From Atherinomorus stipes (taxonomy: Eukaryota; Chordata; Actinopteri; Atheriniformes; Atherinidae), in NCBI GenBank assembly GCA_023101725.1, contig JALJCO010003012.1, forward strand, positions 675,001 to 739,000: DNA of 64,000 nt, given 5' to 3'. Shown piece by piece: positions 1 through 13,164 of this stretch. The notes under the pieces are model-generated. The model was not told the origin of the DNA, did not search any database, and saw only the letters and a list, made by a program, of their open reading frames with translations. Positions within the stretch are counted from its first letter, which is position 1; the number at the start of each line of letters is the position of its first letter. Position numbers and translations under genes: made by a program.

Positions 1-3000
1 CTGTTAACAGAGAAAAGTTTGGGATTTGAATAAGAGCGCTTACACTGAGGGATACAGCCAGTGTGTGAAATAAGTTAAGTTCCTACCTTTCCCATATGAC
101 AATCAGGATATTCTGTCAAAGCTTCTTTCTTTTTCTTTCTAACTAACTTTCAGCATTTGACTGCTTTTGGCAAAGAGAAACAGCACTCAAGTTAACTCAA
201 GTGTAAAAGACTCTGCAGGAGATTATACTGAGGGAAAATAATTAAAAAATTGGGGAAGATGGGAAAATAAAAAAAAAGAACCCTGACATCCACTCACACA
301 TCAATACATCGATAGATCAATGTGTGTGTGTCTGCGTGTGTTGTTACACCATCCCATCAGAAATATATAAATAAATTTTGTAGATAAACAAAAAAAGGAA
401 AAAAAAAAAAAAAGAGGAATTGGAAAAGTAGATAAAAGACTTAGGTTTCACCACACACACGCGCACACATACATACCTGGCTGAGTGATGCTACCCTGGG
501 GGGTGGCTTCAATCTGATGTGTTTAATGTTGACGCTGTTGGCAAGAAACACACACACACACTCACCCGCTGTTTAAACCTGTCATTTCATTTCATGAGAC
601 CTGATTTGCTCATTTCCTTTATTTAATTTTTTTATTATCATATGTGCAGCCATTTAAAACGCTCAAGGTGTGATGCAAATCCCCACATTTCTGACAGCAA
701 GTACACTGACTGAGGATCCCTCACGCCCTTCAGAGCCTTTTACACAAATGCCATAGAAACCCTGCACAGCCACAAACTCAACTGTGCCACATTGTGCAAG
801 ACCACCGATTCCTGCTTGGCTGGGTGCTTTAATTGGCTGCACTGCAGACTGTCAAACTACTGACAGTTACTTTTGACCACATTTGGATGTGTTTTTTGGT
901 TTCAAATGACAGCTTGTCGGATAAAAATAAATAAATAAATAAAGCGTGATTGCAATAATCTCTCCATGCATGGAAATTAACTGATGTATTTTAAGAAATA
1001 GTATCATAAATAGCAAAATACAGTCAACTGACAGTTTCAAGGTCAAACCTGACTTCCCCCTCCTCTGGTGGGTCTAAGCATCTAAAGAAGGAAAAATCTG
1101 AAGCCAGTAACAAAGTATAAAAACTTAGATGCCGACAAAGCAACTTTAATTTTATCAAAATGTGTGAAACCAAAAATAAAAATGTGATTTCCAGAGAGGT
1201 TTACATTAGAAACACAACAAGTCTTTAGAGGCCTTACAGAACTGCATGGTGGGAAATATCACACAGGGATTTGCATATCGCCATGGGGACAGTGGTGTTG
1301 CAGTGACTCCTGAAAGGAGAGCAACTTCCTTAAAGATAGAATCCCCGAGGCCAAAGCTGTGCTACCTTTTTCCTGCAGGGGAGGGGGCGTACATACTGTC
1401 CGTGTGTGTGTGTGATTGGTTCATGACCATATTAGTTATTTAAGTTGTTTCAGCTGTTTGCATATACGTACTTGGAAGTAATGGAAATCAAAGGTACAGC
1501 AAGCTCATCTAGCAGCAAAGTCCTTCGAACAACCTCAGACACCTGCAACAAAAATCACATTGAAATCAATGAAACAGTTATTATTCATTTATTACCAACA
1601 AATATATTTATATAATGTGTAGCTTAAATACTTCTAAAATCATATAATCTGCAATGCATGACCTGGCCTTCTTAGCTAACCATTAAACATTCAAATAAAC
1701 TACTTTTTTTTTTTCCTAGGTCAAACTTTGATTTCAGTTTTTAAGTATTATTAGACACAGCTAAATAAATGATAATTATTTTATTTAGGAATATGAAATT
1801 GCTCAGGTGCTGTAAAGTATAAACACATTTGACAGCTCCCAGGAGTATAAACGTGAGGAGTTTCACCCCTGACTAATTGCTGAGCATTAACATCTGATTA
1901 CCACAACAACATCATATTATCAAGAGAGAAGAGGTGAATAAAGTAATGAAGGTAGGAAATGCTCTGCTAAAACAGAAAAAAACATAATATCAAAGACAGT
2001 ATAATGGATCAGAGACTTAATTAGCGATCTTATCATTCTCATATCTACTTTGGTTTTCCTTTTTTGGAGATTTAAAAAGAATAAACCTGAGCAGATGCAT
2101 TGTAGGAAGTCACTTGCTCTGAAAGGTGGATGATGACAGAGAGAAAGGATATAAAAACCGTACAAACACAGTCTTCAGCTGAAAAATCCCCTCAGCATTA
2201 TCTTGGCTGACTATCACAGCTCGTTTCTTTCTCTGACTCAACATTGTGAGAAGAAAAAAAGTGTTGACACACTTACAGCAAGGTCAATTCATGGAAGGAT
2301 ATGGAGAAAACACAAATTAGCAGAGTTAGAAAAAAAACGCAAAGTAGTAAAGATGAGAAGATTTCTAAAAGCAACAGAAAAAGATGTGAAGCTCGACAGA
2401 GAGAGCCTGAGCAGTACTGCTGAAATATCGGCCACTCTATCGCTGTGGTGACAGGGGTCACTCTAAGAAAAGGAAATCAATGGTGACAGCAGTGACTCAC
2501 AGGTCAACACATAGCCCCCCTGTGTGAGTGTATTTGTGTTTGAGTGTACTTTAAATAAGAGCTTGTGTGTGTCTCAATTATGCATATGCTTAGTGTGTGC
2601 ATTTGTGTGTTTGCAGCACACTGGATAGAGAAACAGTAACCCAGGTATACACACTGCAACACACAAAAGCATAAAAAAGAAAAGCTGGTGCACTTAAAAT
2701 TGAGATTTAGCCCATTGAATGTGATCTGATCTTGCAGTCTGACCAAAAAAACAAAGAGAATGCTTTGGACGGCACTTTTTCATCAAAGAGCAAACATTTG
2801 GGAATCCATAAAACGCTGAACAAAGCCTGCGTACAACTATTGCAAAGCAAGAACAGTCATAGATTAGCTGTGTGGCTCCACCACTTGGCTGTGGCCAATG
2901 AGCTGCTTCCGCTCAGTATTCTTGGAACTTTGGTGCTAAATAGCAAACTTTCCCACATTTCCCCCACTTTCAAGCGAAACCACTCCAAGCAAAGGGCGCA

Positions 3001-4788
3001 TCATCAGTAGAGGGCACTGTACAACCTCTCTTTCTGACCTCTAGCATACGACACGCCCACGCATGCTGTCATGTTTCGCGCCTGAAAAGCTCCTTTGTTT
3101 TTGTTTCAGATCAGAACCAACTTTTTTAGGTCCCAAACCTGATTATTTTTCCAAACGCTCCCAACAGTTCAAAATTAAGTGCGTGCATGGGAATGGTTCC
3201 ACGTTGGTTAAAAAAGGGTATTGATGTCAATCTGGTCACCGAGACCATTTACACTGAGACACAACATTTTCTCCCCCTTCATAAAACATTCATATTCTAT
3301 TGCAGCTGCAATGTGACAATGAGAGGTCTTGGCAATTGTAGAGGTCAGTAGCTAATATAGGTAGGCTGTGTGTGTTTGGGAGTGTGGCTGCATATCTGTG
3401 TCTGTGTATGCATGCCTTATATACCCTTGGGTTAGCAGGAGTTACGACCTGCTTACATTATTAAGGTGAGTAGTAGGCTGTGTTATGTATGCCTAAACAG
3501 CCAGTCAATTCATTACAGATGCAATCCCCTAAGTACATGAATAAGCACACAGCTTTCTCCCTTTCTCTGCCTCTCTGAACTGTAAAGGAGACAAAATATT
3601 GGTGTGATGCAAAGAGCTTTAGATAAATCAGAAAGAGGAACAAATTAATAATAAGGAATAAAACAGCATTAGCTGATTAAGTATGTATGGTAGAGTGGCG
3701 GCTGTAATTTACAGGCAGCTGGGTTTGGTGTCCGGAATAAGGTCTCATTAGAGATCACGGTGTGTGTGTGTGCGTGTGTGTGTGTGTGTGTGTGTCCATC
3801 CCGTTAGTAATCTGTCACCAGTGGTCTCAGCTTTATGAAAAGGCCTGCAATCTATGATAATGAGCCCTGGGAAGGTTATGACTACGGTAAATGCATTTGT
3901 TAGTGAGAGTGCTTATGTAAATGTGTGTCTGTCTGCGCGTTTCATGTGTAACAACACAACATCTGTGTGTGGCATAATAACTGTTCAAAGTTATGGAAGT
4001 CTCTTTCTTACCCACAGACTTTTGTCAAATTCAGCTTTCGATGACGTGGCGTGAGCCCTCCTGACTATTGAAATCCCCTGACATGCCCTGCTAACTATTC
4101 CCAGGTCACAGTTTGTGACCAAGGGCTTTTTCCATTAGAGTCTCAATCTTATGAAATGCTCTGCTCACTGAACTTAGGCACACCGAAACTTAAAATCACT
4201 CCCTCAAACTTTTCTTTTTGTGAAAGCCTTAAGCAATAACAGCTGTATTTATCAGACATTTTCATCATTATATCTTGAGAACACCCATCAGGCCCAACTT
4301 GCTATATTCGCTCTTACATTTTATACTGGTAAGCACTTGTTACAATATGACTAAAAAAGATGATACTTTTTCATTATTATTGTTTTTACTTTTATTTATT
4401 GTTTGTCCATTGTTACAAAAAAGTCCTCTGTGGTTCTATTGATGGAAGAAAAATGAAGTGTTAAAGCAATTCACCCAATTACTGCAGAACTCATGTGCAA
4501 ATGCACAGAACTTAGTCCTACGAAAGGTTTCTGCACAGAAACAGACACCAGGACATGAGGATTTGTGAAGTGGCAACCACTCATACCCTTCCAATAGATC
4601 TACCCCACTAGATGATGAATCCTGTGAAATTGATCAGGAATATCCATAATAATGACTCTATGAAGCTAACATTACAAACATCTTACAGATGAAGCTGAAC
4701 CTGATGACTGGAGGTGGTGGACAACACAGAAACAGCTCCTCATTCCATTTATTGTGGGAAACTGGCTACATCTTTGGCTGCAGCAATT
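1..4788. other. non-coding, AT-rich, no gene seen
   Basis: Holds CA/GT microsatellites (for example about 3760-3794) and short A-runs. Frames of 60-92 codons occur on both strands but none has protein-like composition plus splice or start context. No transposon ends were recognised. Confidence 0.6.
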
Positions 4789-5210
4789 AGGGGTGTAACA
4801 ATACATCGATCTATATCGATATCAATCCCAAATCGTCCAAAAATCAAAATCAGACCCCCTTTTATTTTGGAAATAGTTTTATTTTGAAGTTTCTCTGACA
4901 AAAACTTTTTTGCCCGAGTAGGGATTCTCATGTTAATGTTTTAAAAAGAACACGTTTATAGTTGTGCAGTGGATAGATATGACACAGGGAGATTGCACTT
5001 CATACTGTATGTACATCAAGTAAGTATGTGCTTGCAGTTATGTAAAAAAAAGCATGTTAATTACTTGTAATACTGTTTCATAACAAAGAAAAAAGAAAAA
5101 AAAAGTTCCGTGACAACAACAAATGAACAACAAAACATCAACAAATTATAAATCACAACAAAGTCCTCACTTAAAAGTAGGGATGTATATCGTTATGATT
5201 TTATCGATAC
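4789..5210. repeat. MITE-like fragment(s) with TAGGGGTGTAACAATACA end
   Basis: TAGGGGTGTAACAATACATC at 4789 resembles the ends of common fish hAT-like MITEs, and TAGGGATGTATATCGTTATG at 5181 looks like the end of another. A paired right end is not visible for either, so these are fragments or truncated copies. Confidence 0.35.
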
Positions 5211-5480
5211 AAATACAAAAATAAATATTCATATAAAGACTTATTAATTAATTTATTTATAAAAAAAAAAAAATTAGAATAAATAAAAAAGAAATAAAAA
5301 AATAAAAAAAGATAAAAGGAGGGGGGGGGGAGGAAAAATGAAGGAGGGGGGGGAGGAGGAAAGGGGGGAGGGGGGGGGAGGGGGGAGAGGGAAAGGAAGT
5401 GTGGATTTATAACACGAAATATATTTGAGGAAAAAAAAAAAAAGGAGGGGAAGAAAAAAAAAAAAAAAGAAGATTGTTGA
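5210..5480. repeat. low-complexity purine tract (A-rich then G-rich)
   Basis: An A-rich stretch (5255-5315) passes into long G-runs with single A interruptions (about 5317-5397) and then A-rich sequence with GGAGGGG (5428-5470). All are on the same strand. The runs could form G-quadruplex or triplex DNA, but this is also where consensus errors are expected. Confidence 0.8.
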
Positions 5481-8400
5481 AACAGCCGAGATGGGAAGAG
5501 AGACGAAAACGGAGGGGCACTTAAAAGTTACTTGGGTTTACCATCAGTTTAAATCTAAACTAATTATGATTCATAAATAATCAGCGTTTCTGAAGGAAGT
5601 GTGAAACTAGGAGGTTTAGACCATAAATTAATTTTACTGAGGTAAAAATCAGGTTTTAAGTTGGACCATCTCCTCCTCTCAGGCTATTTTCCTTTATAAA
5701 ATTGACCAGCAAATTTAAATTATGACATGTATGATATGATATGTTGGCACAGAGCTGCATCCATGAGAAGAAAAGTACTTTTGCAAGACAGTATTTTGGC
5801 ACAGAAGCAGACCGAAGTTCATTTAGGAGGCATTCGTCCTCCAAGAGCATAAACCTGCTTCATGCCCAGTCATGATGCTTTTTTTTTTTAAAACCGCAGA
5901 GACCATCATACAATGATGTTTTCTTTCCTCTGATTTATCCTTCTTTCATAGTTTTTTGTGCCATATTATCCTGAATCCTCATGTCACAAGCAAACTTGTG
6001 TTTTTATGTACAAACGTTTTGAGCTAGATCTTTCAATTGAGGGACATTGCTAATTTAATTGTACAGCAAGCTTCCATGTTACCCATCTTGAAAGAACAAC
6101 AAACTAATAAGAAACTAAATTTTTCATCTGTTAGATGATTTCAAAACTGTTTTCTTTTCTTTTTTTTTCCCCAAACAGTGATCTCTAAATAAATATTTAT
6201 CTAAGCTAGCATATCCCTCTCAGTATTAAAAAAAGACCATAGAGAGAAGAGACAATGTTCACAGTGATGAGCATTTTTCCCTCCATGTTACAGAAGAATT
6301 CATTGCTCACTATGAGCATTGTTTTTCCACGTGTTGATTGTCAACATCCCACGTTCAACAAAAACTCCCCTGGAGCAGGCTAGGTTTTAGACTAAGTTTC
6401 CATGGCAATACATCCTCGTAAGAAGAGAACCACCTTTGTTCAGGGCTGAACTTGAAGTTAACTCACTAAGCCTGAAATCCTGGTTCATAATACAGCCCCG
6501 AGGTCTTTTCCCTGTTAGAAACTTGGGGAAAAGAAGGAGAATCCGACAGTTAAAATGTAACTGCTATCACATAGTTGCAGAACTTCCACTTACAGAAAGA
6601 AAAGGACCTATATTTTTACTTAAATTCACCAAATTTGCTCCTTTTCCGTCACTGTTCTCTTTCTCTCCCCACACTTCCTTCACTTCTTTTTCTGTCTCCA
6701 GCCTGCAACCTCATCATAATCGCTTGTCTCCTCCTGTCTCAGTCATTTGCCCCTCACCCACGCCTCCGATTCCCCATCTCCCCCTCCCGCAACACCATCA
6801 CTTTCCTTTTCTATCTGAAAATAGTCATCCATTTATGCAGTCGTTCCCTTTTTTCCACAACCTCTCCAATTCTTTTCTCTGGAGCTAGGTCAACTGAAAG
6901 CAACAGAGGAGAAAAACAAAAGCAGGAAAGTGTGTGTTGTGAGTCACCACATCACAACAGAATGTGACGGTTGAAAGAAATAACATAATTCAACTCTCAG
7001 TGATGGTGACCGGAAGGAACACGCCAGCATCTTGTTCTACATCATTAAAGCTTGCATGTTCTGTGAGGGTGGACTGAAAGTGTGGAGTCCAGAGAGAGAT
7101 CGAAGTACAAAGTGATGCGATCCTGTTTGTAACCCGAAGGAGGAAATAAAAGCATCCGTTTTCTGCCATACGTTATCAAAGAGAACCAGAAGTGGATCAC
7201 ATGTACAAGATGAGCCAATATCTATCACTCACTTATTCAGTCGTTATTTGAAGAAGTTAGAAAACAGTCTTCTACGAGTTTCAGTCTTTAACTGTAAATG
7301 GAACTAGGAGTTGCTTTTACTTTCACAGTTACCCTTCGAAACTTTCCTTCATTTTACTTTTAGTTTGTTTTTATAATAAAACTGAAATGGAATAATTACC
7401 ACCCAGATTAGGAAGCTCCAGTCATCCCAGCGTCAGATCGACGGGTAACAGATCCATCCTGTGGCTGATATATTAACAAAGGTTTACAAGGGCAGAGCTT
7501 TACATATGTAAGTTTGGCCTTATGGCTGACCTTACAATGCACTTAGTATCCTGTACAGGGAGTAATGCTGCAACCACTCCTACAAGCCATTTATTCCAGC
7601 TAACGACCGTCAAGCACTCATAAATCAGCATTAGGAACCTCTTTCGCCCTCTCTCTCTCTTTCTCGTTTAGTGTCCCCTTTCTTTAGCTCCCTCTGCTCC
7701 TCTGATCTTCTTTCTCTTGTGTATTCCTGTCTTCACTGTTGTTTACCAGTTTTTATGTCTGTCATTCTCTTTTAACCCACTAGTTCCTTTTCCTCTGTTT
7801 TCTTAATTTTATTCTGTCCCCGTGTTGGTCTGCTTCCACAAACCCCTTTTCTTTGCCTCTTGTCCCCATTTAAAAAAAATGTTTGCTCCCCCTTGTCATT
7901 AAAATACCTCTAACCTCTGTTATCCATTCTGTTTCGCCCTCTCTCTTCCTGCAGATAGAGATGGCATCCCTGAAACATCCAACCTGTTATTGGCACCTCT
8001 ATTGATTTTAATTAAGCTAATTAGTTCATTATTCCAAGGATCAAACAGGGGCATCCATTACTGCACAGAGAGGGGTTGGAAGAGGAGGAGGTGGGTGGGG
8101 GGACTTGGGGTTTGGTTGGCGTGGGCGGTGGTGGGTTGTGGAGTTAATATGGTAATGAAGACGATCAATTATCACTCACAGCAAAGTCATTAACAACAGC
8201 ATTAGCATAGTCAACCATCACAACCCCTTGACCTCCACTGCTCTGTCTTTCTCACTCTCACTCCATCTCTTCCTCCAAGCAGCTGCTACACAAGCAAATA
8301 CTCAAGAGTGTGTGTGTGTGTTGAGGGGGGGGTAGAGAAAATGATAAAGGTCACACGGTTCAGAGACTGTTTTTAATGCAGACCTGAATTGAGTTTCTGT

Positions 8401-9544
8401 ATGCTCTCATTGACTTGAGCCGAGCAGCCAGTGCTACACAGGGTCAGCCAGGTTTGGAGCAAATGCTTTTTGCATTAAGTTCTATGCAGGAACTATATAC
8501 TAGATGGTCCGATTAATTATGCTCTTAATCATTTATAGCACAGAGCTTTTATTAATGCTATGAGCAATACTCTAGCTCAAGTGCTGAGGAAATGAATAAA
8601 CAGATTAAAGATGAACTTAAACTAAAAGCTGTGGTCATTCTGATTGTGGGCTTGTGTTACTAATTCCAGACGAGCCGCTCTCTTGGGAATGAAGATTTCT
8701 CACTCAACATTACTGTAACTTCTGGGTGTCCTTCATAATGTGCCATTTTCTTGAACTACAGCCTGGAAAGCAAAGTGGGTGTTAAGACTGTCACTGTACA
8801 GCCTGCTCCACAAGATGGGAAAATTATGTTCTCATTAGCGTAGATTAAGTCATGAAACCAATTTTCTTATTTGGTTTCTGGGCCTTAAGATTTTAATAAG
8901 TCCTGTTTTGTGGTTTATGGGAATGTCATAGTCACTTTGTGAGTCACACAAAAACTCGTCTCAGATGGAGACATTGCGAGTGTTCACTTACAGGAGCTTT
9001 TTTTTGTCAGGCTTTTTCCTCATCATGTGGGTGTTTTGAATTTGACTGGAATAGCAATAGTTTAAGAAATGAGCACAAATGGTGAAATAATAAGATGAGT
9101 GAATGAAAAAGAGAAACAGTCTTCCCAAATGTTCCTTAATAATAAGATTCGATCTAACTTGATCCCATTTCCCAGCCTACAGCCTCCTGCAAATCAAGAG
9201 CTGAATGTCATTCATGCTACAGGTTAAATAAGCATACGGTTGGAGCCTTCTGTACATCCTGTGTTTTGTTTTTTTTTATCTCAGCCCATTTTCAGAGACA
9301 TGAGGATGTGTATCCAGATAAGGGACGGGCCACTCTGATCCGCCAGGACCGGGATCCTGCAGGTATTAGGAGTTTCCCTGCTGCAACACACCTGACTCAG
9401 ACTTAATTGTGCAGAGATTTTGCAGAGCTCGTCAGCAAATTACCCACTGATTGGAGTCTAATCCAGACAAAGCAAATGGAGTAGTACCAAAACTGTGGGT
9501 GGAGTGTCGTGCTGTACTGTTCATGTGCGAACAGTGAAGGAACA
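5481..9544. other. non-coding, no gene seen
   Basis: Contains pyrimidine-rich tracts (6640-6860, 7640-7950) that produce Ser/Pro/Leu-rich spurious frames of up to 150 codons, and a G-rich stretch near 8070-8140. Nothing coding or mobile was recognised. Confidence 0.55.
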
Positions 9545-12010
9545 TAGGCCCTGGTTACATGATGTTTTTTCAATTTGAAATTAATAATTGCGAATTAAAT
9601 AATTCGGAATTAAATTATTCTCCTTTGTGTTTACATGGAAATAATAACTCAGAATTAAGGTTTATAAACACATTTATTCCACTTTAGATCTGGGGGCTGG
9701 GAAGGGTTCTGATTGGACAGAGGGCAGACGTGACATATTTACGTCTACCTGGAAGTACACAGACCTGCAGTTCCTGCTCTCTCTTGTTTCGGCTATGACA
9801 TAAAAACCACATGATGACACAGATTTTCTCTGTATTTTTATTGTAGTTTTGTAGCTCAACACAAACATACTTCTTCTCTGCCAGCTGGCACGAGTCCAAC
9901 GCTTGTTTCATGTGTGCTTCGACAAGCACCATTACGACAGGACAAGGGAAGGAGAATGCGCAGAATGACAGGAATTATCTTAGACCGGAATAAAAGCTTA
10001 CATGACAGGGGAATTATTAGGCCCGAGCACCGAAGGCGGTGCGAAGGCCTATTGTAATGCAAGCGTTTATTCTTCGTTATTATTATTTTTCTCCTGTCAA
10101 ATGAATTGCATTTTTGGGGGCCTGAACATGCTTGAAAAGTCACCAAATTTTGGCTACCCCCCCATTTAAAATCGAAAAATTTCATAATTTGGCGTTTTCG
10201 TGACCGCTCGGGCGAAACTGAGCTCTAGCGCCACCTTTTGCAAGGTCCCCAGAACTGCATATCACCGATCTTTACGAAATTCGGTACACTTGTTCTACAT
10301 GTCGGGGCGGACAAAAAACCCTCTTAACGTCGTGGTGCCAAGTGTACAGGAAGTCGGCCATTTTGGGTCAAAGTCGCCATTTTGGCGTTTCACTCACGCC
10401 GCATTTGCGTTAACTCCTCAGAAACCGCAAATGGTACGGTCATCCCGATGGTCTCTTTGTATTCAGAAGGCATGTGACATTTCTAGTTGTGCTCTGCGTT
10501 CAGAAATCTGCAAGCGTGTGGAGGGGGCGTAGCCTCAAAGTTGACCTTCTCGCCATGAAACACAAAACTGATATAACTCGGGCATAAAACCAGATATCTG
10601 CACCAAAATTGCTACGTGTGATGCTGGTCAAATGCTGAACACACCTATATGACCATTTCCGGTTTTCGCCTTAGCCCCGCCCCCTGGGGACAGGAAGTGT
10701 CACTTTTCAGTGTTTGGGGTCCAGAACTTCAATGATGAAGCCGATGGATTTGAAAGTGCTTCCAAACGTGTCAAACCCTTCCACGATGCCACAATAAAAA
10801 ACTCAAGTCGATACGCCAAACGTAACCATGGCGAATATGAGCCCAACGCCATGGAAACAGGAAGTACATGGAAATGACACAAAGAAAGGTCCGATCTCCA
10901 CCAAACTTGCTACAGATGATGATGGTCATGCCCTGAACTCATTCACGTGGAGATATTTCGGATATCTTTAAAAATGGCTCAATAGCGCCCCCTACAAATC
11001 TTCAAATGATCAGCCCCGCCCACCACAATGACCCACAAGCATGAAATTTGGCACAGTGGTAGAACATATCAGGACCTACAAAAAACCCTCTTGGACCATT
11101 TGGATTAATACGACAGGAAGTCGGCCATTTTGGAAAGAGTGCCATTTTTCTGACGATTTCTTGATGACATATTTGCGTTAACTCCTCAGAGACCGCTAAT
11201 GGTACAGCCATCACGATGGTCTCTTTGTGTTCACAAAGCATGTGGGATTTCTAGTTGTGCTCTGCATTAAGAAATCTGTAAGCTTGTGGAGGGGGCGGAG
11301 TCTAAAAGGTGACCTTCTCGCCATGAAACACGACACTCATATAACTCTGGCATAAAACCAGATATCTGCACCAAACTTGGTACGTGTGATGCTGGTCAGA
11401 TGCTGAACACACCTATATGACCATTTCCGGTTTTCACCTTAGCCCCGCCCCCTCCGGACAGGAAGTGCCTGTAAATAAGACACGGATGGCCAGATCTCTA
11501 CCAAACTTGGCACAGATGATGATGTTCATAACCTGACCTCATTTACATGGACACATGTTCCAGAATTTTCAATGTGGCTCTATAGCGCCCCCTACAAACT
11601 TTCTAATGATCATTTAGGCCTACCAGATCAACCGAAGACCATGAAATTCAGCACACTGGTAGAACATGACAAGGATTACATGGATACGTGTTCCTGAAGT
11701 TTAAATGTGGCTCTACAGCGCCCCCTACAAACCTTCAAATCATCATTTTGAGCTAACACATCAACCAAACGCCATGACATTCGGCACACTGGTAGAACAT
11801 GACACTGACTAGGCGGTGCATAGGCCTGAGCGGCGCCAGAGGTGCGAGGGCCTTCATCGCCGCTTGCGGCTTTAATTTTATTTGGAATTAAAAGAGCAAT
11901 AAACTAACCACTTAGTTCGGAATTAAGTTTCATTTGGAGTTAACATTTTCACTCAGAATTAAGGGTTTACATGGTCTTAATACAGAATTATTTAGAAAAA
12001 ATTCAAGAAA
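9545..12010. repeat. AT-rich palindromic repeat flanking the GC-rich block
   Basis: On both sides of the GC-rich block there are AATTCGGAATTAA and CTCAGAATTAAG motifs together with TTTACATGG (9560-9670 and 11880-12000). This suggests an older AT-rich MITE that was later split by the GC-rich element. The outer ends and the target duplication are not clear. Confidence 0.35.
10020..11876. repeat. GC-rich composite repeat with a 768 bp internal tandem period
   Basis: The block begins GGCCCGAGCACCGAAGGCGG and ends GCCGCTTGCGGCTTTAATT, standing out in GC content from AT-rich flanks. Internally a long segment is duplicated: ATTTGCGTTAACTCCTCAGA at 10403 recurs at 11171, and GACCTTCTCGCCATGAAACA at 10543 recurs at 11311, both 768 bp apart. 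A shorter motif (AGCGCCCCCTACAAA) occurs near 10985, 11585 and 11720. No convincing ORF spans it; the 110-codon frame at 10200 is not protein-like. Confidence 0.7.
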
Positions 12011-12764
12011 ATGTAACGTAAAAACTAAAATGACTTCACGGGTGAGACATTTTTACTAAGGTATCTGTTATTGTCAGTTAACTTATTTCAATTTAAATTT
12101 GAACTGTATAGCAAGCGAGGACGAGCAGGTCCTGTATCAGTCTGCTTATAGATGACAAATAGACCACAAACTAATTGCAGCCATCTAAAACAGAGAATAC
12201 AAGCTTTGGATTTCATGATATTATGACCACAAAACGAAGTCTGTTTAGTGTCCATTAGAGTGTAGGCCTTTAGTGCATCAACAAGACCATACACTACGAT
12301 TCAATCAGACGTTAGCCAAGCTCCTATTACAGAGCTCATTGCATCGTTTACATGGTGGAACGGTCCATAAGTAGCTCTAAATGCTTCTCATTTGATTGGA
12401 TTTCACATTATGGACATCAGAGCAGAAACACACTGTTGTCCCCCGACTACCCTAATAGACTGTTGAGTGAGGCAGTCCATTTGTTTGTATTTGTTTGCCA
12501 ATCTAGACCCTGAAAACACACAAACTAACATAAAGAGACAGTGAGGGCATCATTTCAGATGGGTGAAAATGGAGATTCAAAAGCTCAGAAAGTGGGTCAA
12601 TACGGTGACAAACGACTATGCTCCCTCACTGGTTGCCATGAGAAGCTGCTGTTCTCACAAACAACAGTAAAACTACACAAACTGATTAATTAGAGGGCTC
12701 TTAGCAACTAGCGGAATGACACTTTATTTTTTACAAACTGTTCTTCTCCTGTTCACATTCAACT

Positions 12765-12769
<5 letters not shown>

Positions 12770-12834
<65 letters not shown>
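12770..12834. repeat. (AT)n microsatellite next to the Tc1 insertion
   Basis: About 32 uninterrupted AT dinucleotides followed by a short CA/TACA-rich stretch; the Tc1-like element begins 32 bp further on. It is likely to be highly length-variable. Confidence 0.95.
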
Positions 12835-12845
<11 letters not shown>

Positions 12846-13164
12846 TACATACATGAATGTATATACAGTTGTGTGAAAAAGTGTTTGCCCCTTCCTGATT
12901 TCTTTTTTTTTTTCCATGTTTGTCACACTTAAATGTTTAAGATCATCAAACAAATTTAAATGAGAGACAAAGGTAACACAAGTGAACACAAAATGCAGTT
13001 TTTAAATGAAGATTTTTAATAGTAAGGGGGGAAAAAAATCCAAACTTACATGGCCCTGTGATTGCCCCCTCGGTTTAAACATAAATTAACTGTGGTTTAT
13101 CATATCTTTGGAAAGCTGAGTTCAACTTCTCTAGCCACACCGAGGCCTGATTACTGCCACCCCT

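Noticed and set aside
6436..6967. 150- and 130-codon overlapping ORFs
   Set aside because: Both come from a pyrimidine-rich tract, giving Ser/Pro/Phe/His strings in two frames, a sign of composition rather than coding.
7037..7228. possible minus-strand exon (63 codons)
   Set aside because: Part of the frame (LLVLFDNVWQKTDAFISSF) looks protein-like, but no convincing acceptor/donor pair or homologous motif was found.
12759..12989. 76-codon minus-strand ORF with Tyr/Ile repeats
   Set aside because: It is a translation of the (AT)n microsatellite plus the Tc1 terminal repeat.
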